Source: Geodermatophilaceae bacterium NBWT11
GTDB taxonomy: Bacteria; Actinomycetota; Actinomycetes; Mycobacteriales; Geodermatophilaceae
Length of the DNA: 64,000 bases
Assembly (NCBI GenBank): GCA_014218215.1
Contig: CP043652.1
Coordinates: forward strand, 2,604,001-2,668,000
Direction: 5' to 3'
The translations under genes were made by a program, and so were the position numbers. This document shows positions 26,004-33,756 of this stretch, piece by piece. Position 1 is the first letter of the stretch. The number at the start of each line of letters is the position of its first letter. The notes under the pieces are model-generated. The model ran no database searches. It was given only the letters and a program-made list of their open reading frames with translations, and was not told where the DNA came from.

Positions 26004-26621
26004 TCAGCCCCGCAGTCGGCCCCAGAGCCGGACGACGGGGGAGGTGGCGAACTGCAGGAGCAGGCCCCAGAACCCGATCGCCGGCACCAGCAGGCCCAGC
26101 ACCAGGGCCACCAGGAACAGCGCGGTGGTGACCGCGGAGGGGACGACGCGGCCGACCTCACCCGACCCGGCCCGCTGCACCGCCGGGGTGCGGGCCACGT
26201 GCACCACGATCAGGGTGAGCGCGATCGAGCTGGCCGTGAGGTCGCCGACGTAGAGGGCGAACACCGTGCGACCGCCGTCCTCCCCGGCCAGCAGCGCCGT
26301 GGGGAAGGGCAGCAGCACGATGGTGAACAGCCACAGCAGGCTGAGTCGCACCAGCGTGCGGTCGTAGCCGCCGACCCGCTCGAACACCGCGTGGTGCACC
26401 GACCACAGCCGGGCGATCACCACGAAGCTCAGGGTGAAGGCGGCCAGTTCGCCCACGTGGTCGCCGAGCAGGTCGGCGACCGACTGGCCGGGCTCGCGCT
26501 CGGTGGCGACATCGACCAGCGGCAGGACCAGCAGCGTGATGGCGATGGCCACCACCGCGTCGACGAAGGTGACGAAGCGGTCGAGACCCCGCTCGGTGCG
26601 CAGCGGCGCGGGAGGGGACAC
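26004..26621 (-). CDS. TMEM175/DUF1211-type membrane protein, putative K+ channel
   Basis: A 205-residue protein with six hydrophobic segments. The first helix carries RFVTFVDAVVAIAITLLVLP, close to the TMEM175 signature RxxxFSDGVxAIAIT; here the FSD is FVD. Prokaryotic TMEM175 proteins form potassium channels. The start is uncertain: the GTG at 26621 is the last start codon before the first helix, yet it lies inside a 12-bp hairpin. It is the last gene after the beta-glucosidase on the same strand. Confidence 0.78.
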   Translation of the reverse strand: MSPPAPLRTERGLDRFVTFVDAVVAIAITLLVLPLVDVATEREPGQSVADLLGDHVGELAAFTLSFVVIARLWSVHHAVFERVGGYDRTLVRLSLLWLFTIVLLPFPTALLAGEDGGRTVFALYVGDLTASSIALTLIVVHVARTPAVQRAGSGEVGRVVPSAVTTALFLVALVLGLLVPAIGFWGLLLQFATSPVVRLWGRLRG

Positions 26622-26642
26622 GGGTGGACGGTGTCCCCTCCC
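26610..26642 (-). terminator. 12-bp hairpin after the beta-glucosidase gene
   Basis: Arms 26610-26621 and 26631-26642 are complementary with a 9-base loop. It lies 11 bases after the beta-glucosidase stop. Its far arm contains the proposed GTG of the TMEM175 gene, so it could both attenuate transcription and hide that start. Confidence 0.6.
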
Positions 26643-26652
26643 GGCCCGGCCG

Positions 26653-28041
26653 TCAACGGTGCCGGCGCAGCACCTCCGCGTAGAACAGGGCGGTGTCCTT
26701 CGGCGTCCGCACCTGGGTGTCGTAGTCCACGTGCACGATGCCGAAGCGCTGGTCGTAGCCGCGGGCCCACTCGTAGTTGTCCAGGAACGACCAGGCGAAG
26801 TAGCCCCGGACGTCGGCACCCTGCTCGATCGCGTCGGTGACCGCGGCCAGGTGGGTGAGCAGGTAGTCGGTCCGCTCGGGGTCGTGCACGGCGCCGTCGG
26901 CCGAGACCTCGTCCGGCCACGCCGAGCCGTTCTCGGTGACCACCAGGGGCAGGCCCGGGGCGGTGTCGCGCAGCCGGAGCAGCAGCTCGGTGAACGCCGC
27001 GGGTGTCACTCCCCAGCCCATCGTCGTGGTCGGGCCGGACGGCGGGACCTCCTCCACCCGCTCGCCGCCGATGAACGCCGAGGCCTTCCCGGTGGGCTCC
27101 TCGGTGGCCCGTACGACCGAGCCGAAGTAGAAGTTCACGCCCAGCCAGTCCAGCGGGGCGGCGATCACGTCGAGGTCGCCGTCCTCGACCGGGAGCGGTG
27201 CACCGGCGGCGGCGAGGTCGGCGACGACGTCGGCCGGGTACTCGCCGGTGACCACCGGGAGCAGGTACATCCGGTTCTGCTGGCCGTCGAGCCGTCGCGC
27301 GGCGTCGGCGTCGGCGGCCGAGTCGGTGGCCGGGGTCATCGGGGTGAAGTTCAGCGTCAGTCCGAGCGACTCCACGCCCCGCTCGCGCAGCACCCGGGCG
27401 GCCAGGCCGTGCCCGAGCAGCAGGTGGTGGGTGGCCCGGGAGGCCTCGACGGCGTCGGTGTGACCGGGGGCGTGCTGGCCGGCCATGTGCCCGAGCAGGG
27501 CGCTGCACATCGGCTCGTTGAGCGTCGACCAGTGCCGCACCCGGTCACCGAGCGCGTCGTGCAGGACGGCGGCGTAGTCGGCGAAGCGGGCGGCGGTGTC
27601 CCGCGAGGTCCAGCCGCCGGTCTCCTGCAGGGACTGGGGCAGGTCCCAGTGGTAGAGCGTCAGCCAGGGGTCGACGCCGGCGCCGAGCAGCTCGTCGACC
27701 AGCCGGGAGTAGAAGTCCAGCCCGCGCTGCTCGACCCGGCCGGCGCCCTCGGGGAGCACCCGGCTCCACGAGGTGGAGAACCGGTAGGCGGACAGGCCCA
27801 GCCCGGCCATCAGGGCGACGTCCTCGCGGTAGCGGGCGTGGTGTTCGACGGCGACGTCGCCGGTGTGCCCGAGGTGGGTCTTCCCCGGCGTGTGGCTGAA
27901 GACGTCCCAGATCGAGGGGCCGCGGCCGTCGACGTCCACCGCGCCCTCGATCTGGTAGGCGGCGGTGGCGGCGCCGAAGACGAAGCCCGGTGGGAACACC
28001 AGGCCGTCGGTGGCCCGGGTGCGGGTGTCGGTGCTGGTCAT
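26653..28041 (-). CDS. bglC: Family 1 glycoside hydrolase, beta-glucosidase
   Basis: A 462-residue cytoplasmic GH1 enzyme with no signal peptide. The acid/base Glu176 is in STLNEPMC and the nucleophile Glu370 in VVTENGSAW. The N-terminal signature is PGFVFGAATAAYQIEG, and the sugar-binding DNYEWARGY segment is near the end. It would hydrolyse cellobiose or another beta-glucoside after import. It lies in the same operon as the ABC importer and a MsiK-like ATPase. The symbol follows the Streptomyces ceb-bglC arrangement and is an inference from operon and operator. Confidence 0.9.
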   Translation of the reverse strand: MTSTDTRTRATDGLVFPPGFVFGAATAAYQIEGAVDVDGRGPSIWDVFSHTPGKTHLGHTGDVAVEHHARYREDVALMAGLGLSAYRFSTSWSRVLPEGAGRVEQRGLDFYSRLVDELLGAGVDPWLTLYHWDLPQSLQETGGWTSRDTAARFADYAAVLHDALGDRVRHWSTLNEPMCSALLGHMAGQHAPGHTDAVEASRATHHLLLGHGLAARVLRERGVESLGLTLNFTPMTPATDSAADADAARRLDGQQNRMYLLPVVTGEYPADVVADLAAAGAPLPVEDGDLDVIAAPLDWLGVNFYFGSVVRATEEPTGKASAFIGGERVEEVPPSGPTTTMGWGVTPAAFTELLLRLRDTAPGLPLVVTENGSAWPDEVSADGAVHDPERTDYLLTHLAAVTDAIEQGADVRGYFAWSFLDNYEWARGYDQRFGIVHVDYDTQVRTPKDTALFYAEVLRRHR

Positions 28042-28066
28042 GCGGGGGCTCCAGGGGGTGGGCGCG

Positions 28067-29140
28067 TCAGGCGACGCGGGTGCCGGTGGTGGGGTCGAAG
28101 ACGTGCAGGGCGTCGGCCCGGGGCGCGACCCAGACGGTGTCGCCGACGGCGGGGGCCTCCCGGGACGCCGTCCGCAGGACGACGGCGTCGTCCCCGCAGG
28201 TGCCGTGCACGTAGGCGTCCGAGCCGAGCTGCTCGACCAGCGTCACGGCGACGGGCAGCCCGTCGCCCGCGGCGCCGACGACGAGGGACTCCGGCCGGAA
28301 GCCGACGGTCGCCCGGCCGGTGCCGCCCGCGGCCCGGTCCAGCTGGGCGCGGGGCACCGGCAGCACCGTCGTCCCCACCCGGACGCCGCCGTCGACGGCG
28401 TCCCCGGTCACCAGGTTCATCGCCGGGGAGCCGATGAAGCCGGCGACGAAGGCGTTGGCCGGGCGGGCGTAGAGCTCCCCGGGCGGGGCGCACTGCTGCA
28501 GCACGCCGTCCCTGAGCACGGCGACCCGGTCGCCCATGGTCATCGCCTCGACCTGGTCGTGGGTGACGTAGACGGTGGTGGTGCCCAGCCGGCGCTGCAG
28601 GGCCGCGATCTGGGTGCGGGTCTGCACCCGGAGCTTGGCGTCGAGGTTGGACAGCGGCTCGTCCATCAGGAAGACCTGCGGGGAGCGCACGATCGCCCGG
28701 CCCATGGCCACCCGCTGCCGCTGCCCGCCCGACAGCGCCTTGGGCCGCCGGTCCAGGTGTGCGGCCAGGTCCAGCACGGTGGCGGCCTCGGTGACCCGGC
28801 GGGTGATCTCGGCCTTGGAGACCTTCGCCAGCCGCAGCGCGAAGCCCAAGTTCTCCGCGACCGTCATGTGCGGGTAGAGCGCGTAGTTCTGGAACACCAT
28901 GGCGATGTCGCGGTCCTTGGGCGGCAGGTCGGTGACGTCGCGGTCGCCGATCCGGATCGCGCCCTCGTCGACCTCCTCGAGACCGGCGAGCATCCGCAGC
29001 GAGGTGGACTTGCCGCAGCCCGAGGGGCCGACGAGGACGAGGAACTCGCCGTCGGCGACGTCGAGGTCGAGCCGGTCGACCGCCGGGGCGTGCGCGCGGT
29101 CGTAGACGCGGGTGGCGCCGGCGAAGGAGATGCTGGCCAT
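28067..29140 (-). CDS. Sugar ABC transporter ATPase, MsiK/UgpC type
   Basis: A 357-residue ATPase. Walker A is GPSGCGKST (38-46), the signature ALSGGQRQRVAMGRA, Walker B VFLMDEPLSNLD and the switch histidine VTHDQVEAMTMGD. The C-terminal 120 residues are the TOBE/MalK regulatory domain. In Streptomyces one shared MsiK gene serves several importers and is unlinked; here the ATPase is inside the operon, so this system looks self-contained. Confidence 0.93.
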   Translation of the reverse strand: MASISFAGATRVYDRAHAPAVDRLDLDVADGEFLVLVGPSGCGKSTSLRMLAGLEEVDEGAIRIGDRDVTDLPPKDRDIAMVFQNYALYPHMTVAENLGFALRLAKVSKAEITRRVTEAATVLDLAAHLDRRPKALSGGQRQRVAMGRAIVRSPQVFLMDEPLSNLDAKLRVQTRTQIAALQRRLGTTTVYVTHDQVEAMTMGDRVAVLRDGVLQQCAPPGELYARPANAFVAGFIGSPAMNLVTGDAVDGGVRVGTTVLPVPRAQLDRAAGGTGRATVGFRPESLVVGAAGDGLPVAVTLVEQLGSDAYVHGTCGDDAVVLRTASREAPAVGDTVWVAPRADALHVFDPTTGTRVA

Positions 29141-29179
29141 CAGGGAGCTGCCTTCCGAACGAGGGGGTGGGGGAGCGGG

Positions 29180-30067
29180 TCAGCCCTTGACGGCGCCGGC
29201 CATGATGCCGCCGACGATCTGCTTGCCGAGGACGCCGAAGACGACGAGGACCGGCAGGGTGCCGAGCAGGGTGCCGGCCATGATCACGGCGCGCTGGGGC
29301 ACGTAGCCCGAGCCCAGGTTGGCGATCGCCACCTGCACCGTCGGGTTGGCCGCGGTGAGCGCGATGATCGGCCAGAAGAACTCGTTCCAGGCGGTGAGGA
29401 ACGTGAGCATCGCCAGCACCGCCATCGCCGGGCGGGCCACCGGCAGCACGATGGAGAAGAAGATCCGGTGCGTGCTGGCGCCGTCGACCCGGCCGGCCTC
29501 GAGCAGTTCGTCGGGCAGGGCCGAGACCAGGTACTGGCGCATGAAGAACACGCCGAACGCGCTGACCAGCGTCGGCAGCACGACCGCCTGGAGCTGGTCG
29601 ACCCACTGCAGCTCGGCGATCATCATGAACAGCGGGATGACCGCCAGCTGGGTCGGCACCATCATCGTGCCGACCACCAGGGACAGCAGCAGCCCGTTGC
29701 CGCGGAACCGCAGCTTGGCGAAGGCGAACCCGGCCAGCGTGCAGAACAGCACGGTGCCCACGGTGATCGCGCCGGAGACGATGACCGAGTTGAGGATCGC
29801 CAGCCCCAGCGGCGCCTGCTCCAGGGCGGCGTCGATGTTCTCGAACAGCGTCGCGTTGGGCAGGAACGGCGGCGGGGTCGCCGCGATCTCGGCGTTGGTG
29901 TGCGACCCGGCGACCACCGTCCAGTACAGCGGGAAGACCGACACCAGGGCGAAGAGCGCGAGCAGCGAGTAGGTGACCGGCCCGGCCTTGCCCGTCTTGG
30001 TGCGGCGCCGGGCCTTGCGCGGGGCGGGGGTGACGGGGGCGGACGGCGGAGCGAGCGTGGCGGTCAC
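29180..30067 (-). CDS. Sugar ABC transporter permease, MalG/CebG type
   Basis: A 295-residue permease with six helices and the MalG-type EAA loop (ELLEAGRVDGASTHRIFFSIVLP). The cytoplasmic N-terminus is basic (PRKARRRTKTGK). The GTG at 30067 overlaps the previous stop as GTGA. It pairs with the MalF-type permease encoded just upstream. Sugar specificity is inferred only from the operon. Confidence 0.93.
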   Translation of the reverse strand: MTATLAPPSAPVTPAPRKARRRTKTGKAGPVTYSLLALFALVSVFPLYWTVVAGSHTNAEIAATPPPFLPNATLFENIDAALEQAPLGLAILNSVIVSGAITVGTVLFCTLAGFAFAKLRFRGNGLLLSLVVGTMMVPTQLAVIPLFMMIAELQWVDQLQAVVLPTLVSAFGVFFMRQYLVSALPDELLEAGRVDGASTHRIFFSIVLPVARPAMAVLAMLTFLTAWNEFFWPIIALTAANPTVQVAIANLGSGYVPQRAVIMAGTLLGTLPVLVVFGVLGKQIVGGIMAGAVKG

Positions 30068-31068
30068 GGGGTGCCTCCGGTGCGGCGGGCGCGGAGGCGA
30101 CCGGCGAGTGCCGCGAGCCCCACGACCAGCAGGATGATCAGGAACATCGCCCACGCGGTGGTGGCGGCCTGGCCGATGTTGAAGTTGGACCAGCCCTGCT
30201 GGTACATCAGCAGGCCCAGGGTCTGGTACTGGTTCCGGGCGCCGCCGGTGGTGCTGCCGTTGCCGGCGAACAGCAGCGGCTCGCCGAACAGCTGCACCGC
30301 CCCGATCGTGGAGACCACGACGGTGAACAGGATCGTGGGGCGCAGCGACGGGATCGTGACGTGCAGGAACTGCCGCCACCGGCTCGCGCCGTCCATCTCC
30401 GCGGCCTCGTAGAGCTCGTCGGGGATCGACTGCATGGCCGCCAGGTAGATCAGCGCGTTGTAGCCCGTCCACCGCCAGGTCACGATGACCGCGATGGCGA
30501 CCTGGCTGGTCAGGCTGCCGGACTCCCAGTCGATCCGGTCCAGCCCGACGGCCTCCAGGCCGGTGTTGATCAGGCCGTAGTCCCGGCCGAACAGGGTGGC
30601 GAAGACCAGGGTCGCAGCGGCGATGCTGGTGGCGTAGGGCATCAGCATCACGACCCGGAAGAAGGTCCTGCCGCGCAGCTTGTAGTGCAGCAGGTGGGCC
30701 AGCCCCAGGGCCAGGCACAGCTGGGGCACGGTGGCCAGGACGCCGATCGTGACCGTGTTGCGCAGGGCGTTCCAGAAGTAGGCGTTGCCCAGCAGCGCCG
30801 CGTAGTTGTCCAGCCCGACGAAGGTGCCCCCGCCGATGTCGGACAGCCGGGTCTCGTGCAGGGAGATCCACAGCGTGAAGACGAAGGGGAAGAGGCTGAA
30901 GGCGCCGAAGACGAGGAAGAAGGGGGCGACGTAGGCGTAGCCCCAGCGGTTCTCCGACAGCCGGGCCCGGCGACGGCGGGGCGCTGTGGTGTCGACGGGT
31001 GGTGGGGCGACCGGCTCGGGCACGGCCACGGGAAGGGCGGTGCGCAGGCTGTCGTCGGCGAGGGTCAC
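30064..31068 (-). CDS. Sugar ABC transporter permease, MalF/CebF type
   Basis: A 334-residue permease with six helices. It has a basic N-terminus (PRRRRARLSENRWGYAY) and the EAA loop (ELYEAAEMDGASRWRQFLHVTIPSL). It follows the binding-protein gene after a 97-base gap that holds a strong hairpin and is coupled by GTGA to the next permease. Confidence 0.93.
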   Translation of the reverse strand: MTLADDSLRTALPVAVPEPVAPPPVDTTAPRRRRARLSENRWGYAYVAPFFLVFGAFSLFPFVFTLWISLHETRLSDIGGGTFVGLDNYAALLGNAYFWNALRNTVTIGVLATVPQLCLALGLAHLLHYKLRGRTFFRVVMLMPYATSIAAATLVFATLFGRDYGLINTGLEAVGLDRIDWESGSLTSQVAIAVIVTWRWTGYNALIYLAAMQSIPDELYEAAEMDGASRWRQFLHVTIPSLRPTILFTVVVSTIGAVQLFGEPLLFAGNGSTTGGARNQYQTLGLLMYQQGWSNFNIGQAATTAWAMFLIILLVVGLAALAGRLRARRTGGTP

Positions 31069-31110
31069 GGTGCTCCCGGTGGTCGGGGTGGTGGTGTGTG
31101 GGCCGGTGCA

Positions 31111-31143
31111 GGTGCCCGGGGGTGGAGACCACCCCCGGGCACC
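31111..31143 (-). terminator. 15-bp intra-operon hairpin after the binding-protein gene
   Basis: Arms 31111-31125 and 31129-31143 are perfectly complementary with the loop AGA. It lies between the binding-protein stop (31166) and the first permease (31068). The peptide ABC operon has a hairpin in the same place (15682), so both are likely to set a high binding-protein to permease ratio. Confidence 0.7.
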
Positions 31144-31165
31144 GCGACTCGGGTGGTGCGGCCGG

Positions 31166-32485
31166 TCAGCCGCCGACGACCTGCTCGATGGCGTTCAGCG
31201 CGTCGGTGTAGGCCTCGTCGGGGGTCCGGTCACCGTCGGCCACCGTGGTCAGCGCCGCGGAGAACGCGTCCTGGATCTGGGTGTCGTACGGCCCGATCGG
31301 CGTCCGGCGCACGGAGTCCGCGGCATCGCCGAAGACCTGCCCGATGGGCGCGTCGCTGAAGTACTCGCTGACGGTGTCGGCGACCTCGGGGCTCTCCGCG
31401 GCGGTCGAGCTGGAGGGGAAGAACCCACCGTCGGTGAACATCCTCACCTGCTGCTCGGGGGCGGTCAGCCACTCGACCAGGGCGGTGGCCTCCTCGACGT
31501 GCTCACCGCTGCTGGGCACCCCGAGCCACGAGCCGCCCCAGGTGCTGCCGGCCTCGGCCTGCCCGGGCAGGGTGGCGATGTTCCACAGCCCGGCCCCCTC
31601 GTCGCCCATCTGCGAGGTGATGTAGCCCAACATCCAGGACGGGCAGGCGATGGTGGCGAACGCGCCGTTGCTGAAGGCGGCGTTCCAGTCGTCGCCGAAC
31701 TGGGCCAGCGACGCCGTCAGGCCGTCGTCCGCGGCCTGGCTGGCCAGGTCCCACGCGGTCTCGACGCCGTCGCTGTCCTCGACGACGGGGTTGCCGTCCT
31801 CGTCGTCGTAGGCGACGTCGCCCTGCCGGACGGCGGGGGCGAAGACGCTGTTCGGGCTGTCGACGAACGAGCTGCCCTCCTGGCGGGTGGCCGAGTCGGT
31901 GTACTGCTGACCGGTGGCCAGGTAGTCGTCCCAGGTGGGCCACAGCGCGCTGACCGCGGCCGGATCGGTGGGCAGCCCGGCGGCCTCGAAGAGGTCCTGG
32001 CGGTAGCACATGGCCTGCGGGCCGGCATCGGTCCCGAGCCCGATCACCCGGCCGTCGGTGGTGCTGGCCTGGTCCCACTTCCAGTCGTAGAAGGTCCCCT
32101 CGAGCTCGTCGGCGTTGTCCTGCGCGGCGAAGTCGACGAAGGCGTCGGCGTGGTTGGCCGTCACGTCGGCGACGAAGCCGATCTCGATGCCCTGCACGTC
32201 GGCCATCCCCGAACCGGCGGCCAGCCGGGTCTGCAGCGCCTGGTAGTACGCCCCGGACTGGGCCACCACGGACTGCTCGATCCGGATCTCCGGGTGCAGC
32301 TCCATGTACTCCTCGTAGAGCCCGGCCTCCTCGTAGCCGAAGGTGCCGTAGAGGCCCATCGTCAGGGTGATCGGGTCGTCGGCGCTGCCGCCGTCCGCGG
32401 CGCTCCCGCCGCCGCAGCCGGCGGTCAGCAGGGCGAGGGCGACGGCGGCGGACGCAGCCGCGCGTCCGCGTCGGTGATCGAACAT
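31166..32485 (-). CDS. Extracellular sugar-binding lipoprotein, family 1 (CebE-like)
   Basis: A 439-residue SBP family 1 lipoprotein. The signal peptide ends at the lipobox LLTAGC (Cys24), followed by a Gly/Ser linker. The body begins with ITLTMGLYGTFGYEEAGLYEEYMELHPEI, typical of carbohydrate-binding SBPs. It is the first gene of the operon with MalF, MalG, MsiK-type and GH1 genes. A TTGACA -35 box and two CebR-like operators lie upstream, so a beta-glucoside such as cellobiose is the best guess for its ligand. Confidence 0.91.
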   Translation of the reverse strand: MFDHRRGRAAASAAVALALLTAGCGGGSAADGGSADDPITLTMGLYGTFGYEEAGLYEEYMELHPEIRIEQSVVAQSGAYYQALQTRLAAGSGMADVQGIEIGFVADVTANHADAFVDFAAQDNADELEGTFYDWKWDQASTTDGRVIGLGTDAGPQAMCYRQDLFEAAGLPTDPAAVSALWPTWDDYLATGQQYTDSATRQEGSSFVDSPNSVFAPAVRQGDVAYDDEDGNPVVEDSDGVETAWDLASQAADDGLTASLAQFGDDWNAAFSNGAFATIACPSWMLGYITSQMGDEGAGLWNIATLPGQAEAGSTWGGSWLGVPSSGEHVEEATALVEWLTAPEQQVRMFTDGGFFPSSSTAAESPEVADTVSEYFSDAPIGQVFGDAADSVRRTPIGPYDTQIQDAFSAALTTVADGDRTPDEAYTDALNAIEQVVGG

Positions 32486-32540
32486 GGGACCTCCATCGAG
32501 AGCCGCCGGTCCGGGGCGTCAGTGCCCGGTGGCGGAGGCC

Positions 32541-32556
32541 GTGAGAACGCTCTCAC
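32541..32556. promoter_or_regulatory. LacI-type operator O1
   Basis: GTGAGAACGCTCTCAC is a 16-base near palindrome with the central CG usual in LacI operators (two mismatches). The core matches the Streptomyces CebR box TGGGAGCGCTCCCA at 11 of 14 positions. It lies 56 bases before the binding-protein ATG. Confidence 0.65.
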
Positions 32557-32593
32557 GGGCTTGACGGAGAGAGTGGGCGGCGTCACAGGGGGC

Positions 32594-32599
32594 TGTCAA
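32594..32599 (-). promoter_or_regulatory. -35 box of the sugar operon
   Basis: TTGACA on the minus strand is a perfect consensus. A possible -10, CACTCT, lies 18 bases on. The promoter is flanked by operators O1 and O2, an arrangement suited to repression. Confidence 0.45.
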
Positions 32600-32617
32600 G
32601 GACCCGGCACAGAAATG

Positions 32618-32631
32618 TGGGAGCGCTTCCA
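32618..32631. promoter_or_regulatory. CebR-like operator O2
   Basis: TGGGAGCGCTTCCA matches the Streptomyces CebR operator TGGGAGCGCTCCCA at 13 of 14 positions. It lies 43 bases before the GTG of the divergent LacI gene and 76 bases from O1, so it can serve autoregulation and a repression loop. Confidence 0.75.
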
Positions 32632-32674
32632 CGGAGCCCTTCCCAGGACGCCCCTCGTGCCGCACGATGGCCCC

Positions 32675-33703
32675 GTGACCACGACCGGGACGCGCACCGC
32701 GCTGCCGACCCTCGACGAGGTGGCGGTGCTGGCCGGCGTGTCCCGGGCGACCGTCTCCCGGGTGGTCAACGACTCCCCGCGGGTCAGTCCCGAGGCGCGG
32801 GTGGCCGTGCACGCCGCCATCGAGCAGCTGCACTACGTGCCCAACCGGATGGCCCGCAGCCTGGTCACCCGGCGCACCGACACCATCGCGCTGGTGCTGT
32901 CCGAGCCCAACAGCCAGGTCTTCTCCGACCCGTTCTTCGCCAGCATCGTGCACGGGGTGTCCGCCGCCCTGGCCGACACCGAGCTGACCCTGGTGCTGCT
33001 CACCGCCCGGGACGCCCGGGAGCAGCAGAAGATCGGCCGCTACGCCCGGCAGGGCCACGTCGACGGCGTCGTCCTCATGTCCCTGCACAGCGAGGACCTG
33101 CTGCCCGCCGTGCTCACCGACGCCGGGGTGCCGTTGGTGCTGTGCGGTCGGCCCTACGACGGGCGCGAGGTGGCCTTCGTCGACGCCGACAACGCCGGGG
33201 GCGCCGGGGTGGCCACCCGGTTCCTCCTGGAGCAGGGGCGGTCCCGCATCGCCACGCTCACCGGCCCGATGGACATGATCGCCGGGGTCGACCGGCACGC
33301 CGGCTGGGCCCGGGCGCTCACCGCGGCCGGTCGGCCCACCGACCCGGCGCTCGTCGCGCACGGCGACTTCACCGAGGCCGGGGGAGAGGCCGCGATGGCC
33401 CGGCTGCTCGAGCAGAGCCCCGACCTGGACGCGGTGTTCGTGGCCTCGGACCCGATGGCGGTGGGCGCGCTGCGGGCGCTGCGCGCGGCCGGCCGCCGGG
33501 TGCCCGAGGACGTCGCCGTCGTCGGCTTCGACGACGCGGAGGTGGCCCGCACCTGCGACCCCCCGCTGACCACCGTGGCCCAGCCGCTGGACCGGATGAC
33601 CCGCCAGCTCACCGAGCTGCTGCAACGCCAGATCGACGGGGTCGCCGGGCCCGCGGAGTCCCGGGTCTGCGCGACCGAGCTGGTCCGCCGCGCCTCTGCC
33701 TGA
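32675..33703 (+). CDS. cebR: LacI-family repressor, CebR-like
   Basis: A 342-residue regulator. The helix-turn-helix is TLDEVAVLAGVSRATVSRVVN (residues about 10-30) with the hinge helix NRMARSLVTRRTDTIALVL, then a periplasmic-binding-like ligand domain ending in VPEDVAVVGFDD. It diverges from the sugar importer and glucosidase operon, and two LacI-type operators lie between. The symbol rests on the close operator match to Streptomyces CebR and on gene content; the ligand would then be cellobiose or a related oligosaccharide. Confidence 0.88.
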   Translation: MTTTGTRTALPTLDEVAVLAGVSRATVSRVVNDSPRVSPEARVAVHAAIEQLHYVPNRMARSLVTRRTDTIALVLSEPNSQVFSDPFFASIVHGVSAALADTELTLVLLTARDAREQQKIGRYARQGHVDGVVLMSLHSEDLLPAVLTDAGVPLVLCGRPYDGREVAFVDADNAGGAGVATRFLLEQGRSRIATLTGPMDMIAGVDRHAGWARALTAAGRPTDPALVAHGDFTEAGGEAAMARLLEQSPDLDAVFVASDPMAVGALRALRAAGRRVPEDVAVVGFDDAEVARTCDPPLTTVAQPLDRMTRQLTELLQRQIDGVAGPAESRVCATELVRRASA

Positions 33704-33744
33704 GCGGCTGTGCGCGCCGACACGCGCCGTTCACGAGCCCTGGA

Positions 33745-33750
33745 TAGGTT
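33745..33750 (+). promoter_or_regulatory. -10 box of the ATP-grasp operon, leaderless type
   Basis: TAGGTT is followed by six bases and the ATG at 33757, with no ribosome site between. It gives the three-gene operon its own promoter, separate from the LacI gene 53 bases upstream. Confidence 0.5.
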
Positions 33751-33756
33751 CCCCGC

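Noticed and set aside
30986-32674. Much longer N-terminus for the LacI gene, beginning at 30986
   Set aside because: It would run antisense through the binding-protein gene and both operators. The helix-turn-helix starts just after the GTG at 32675.
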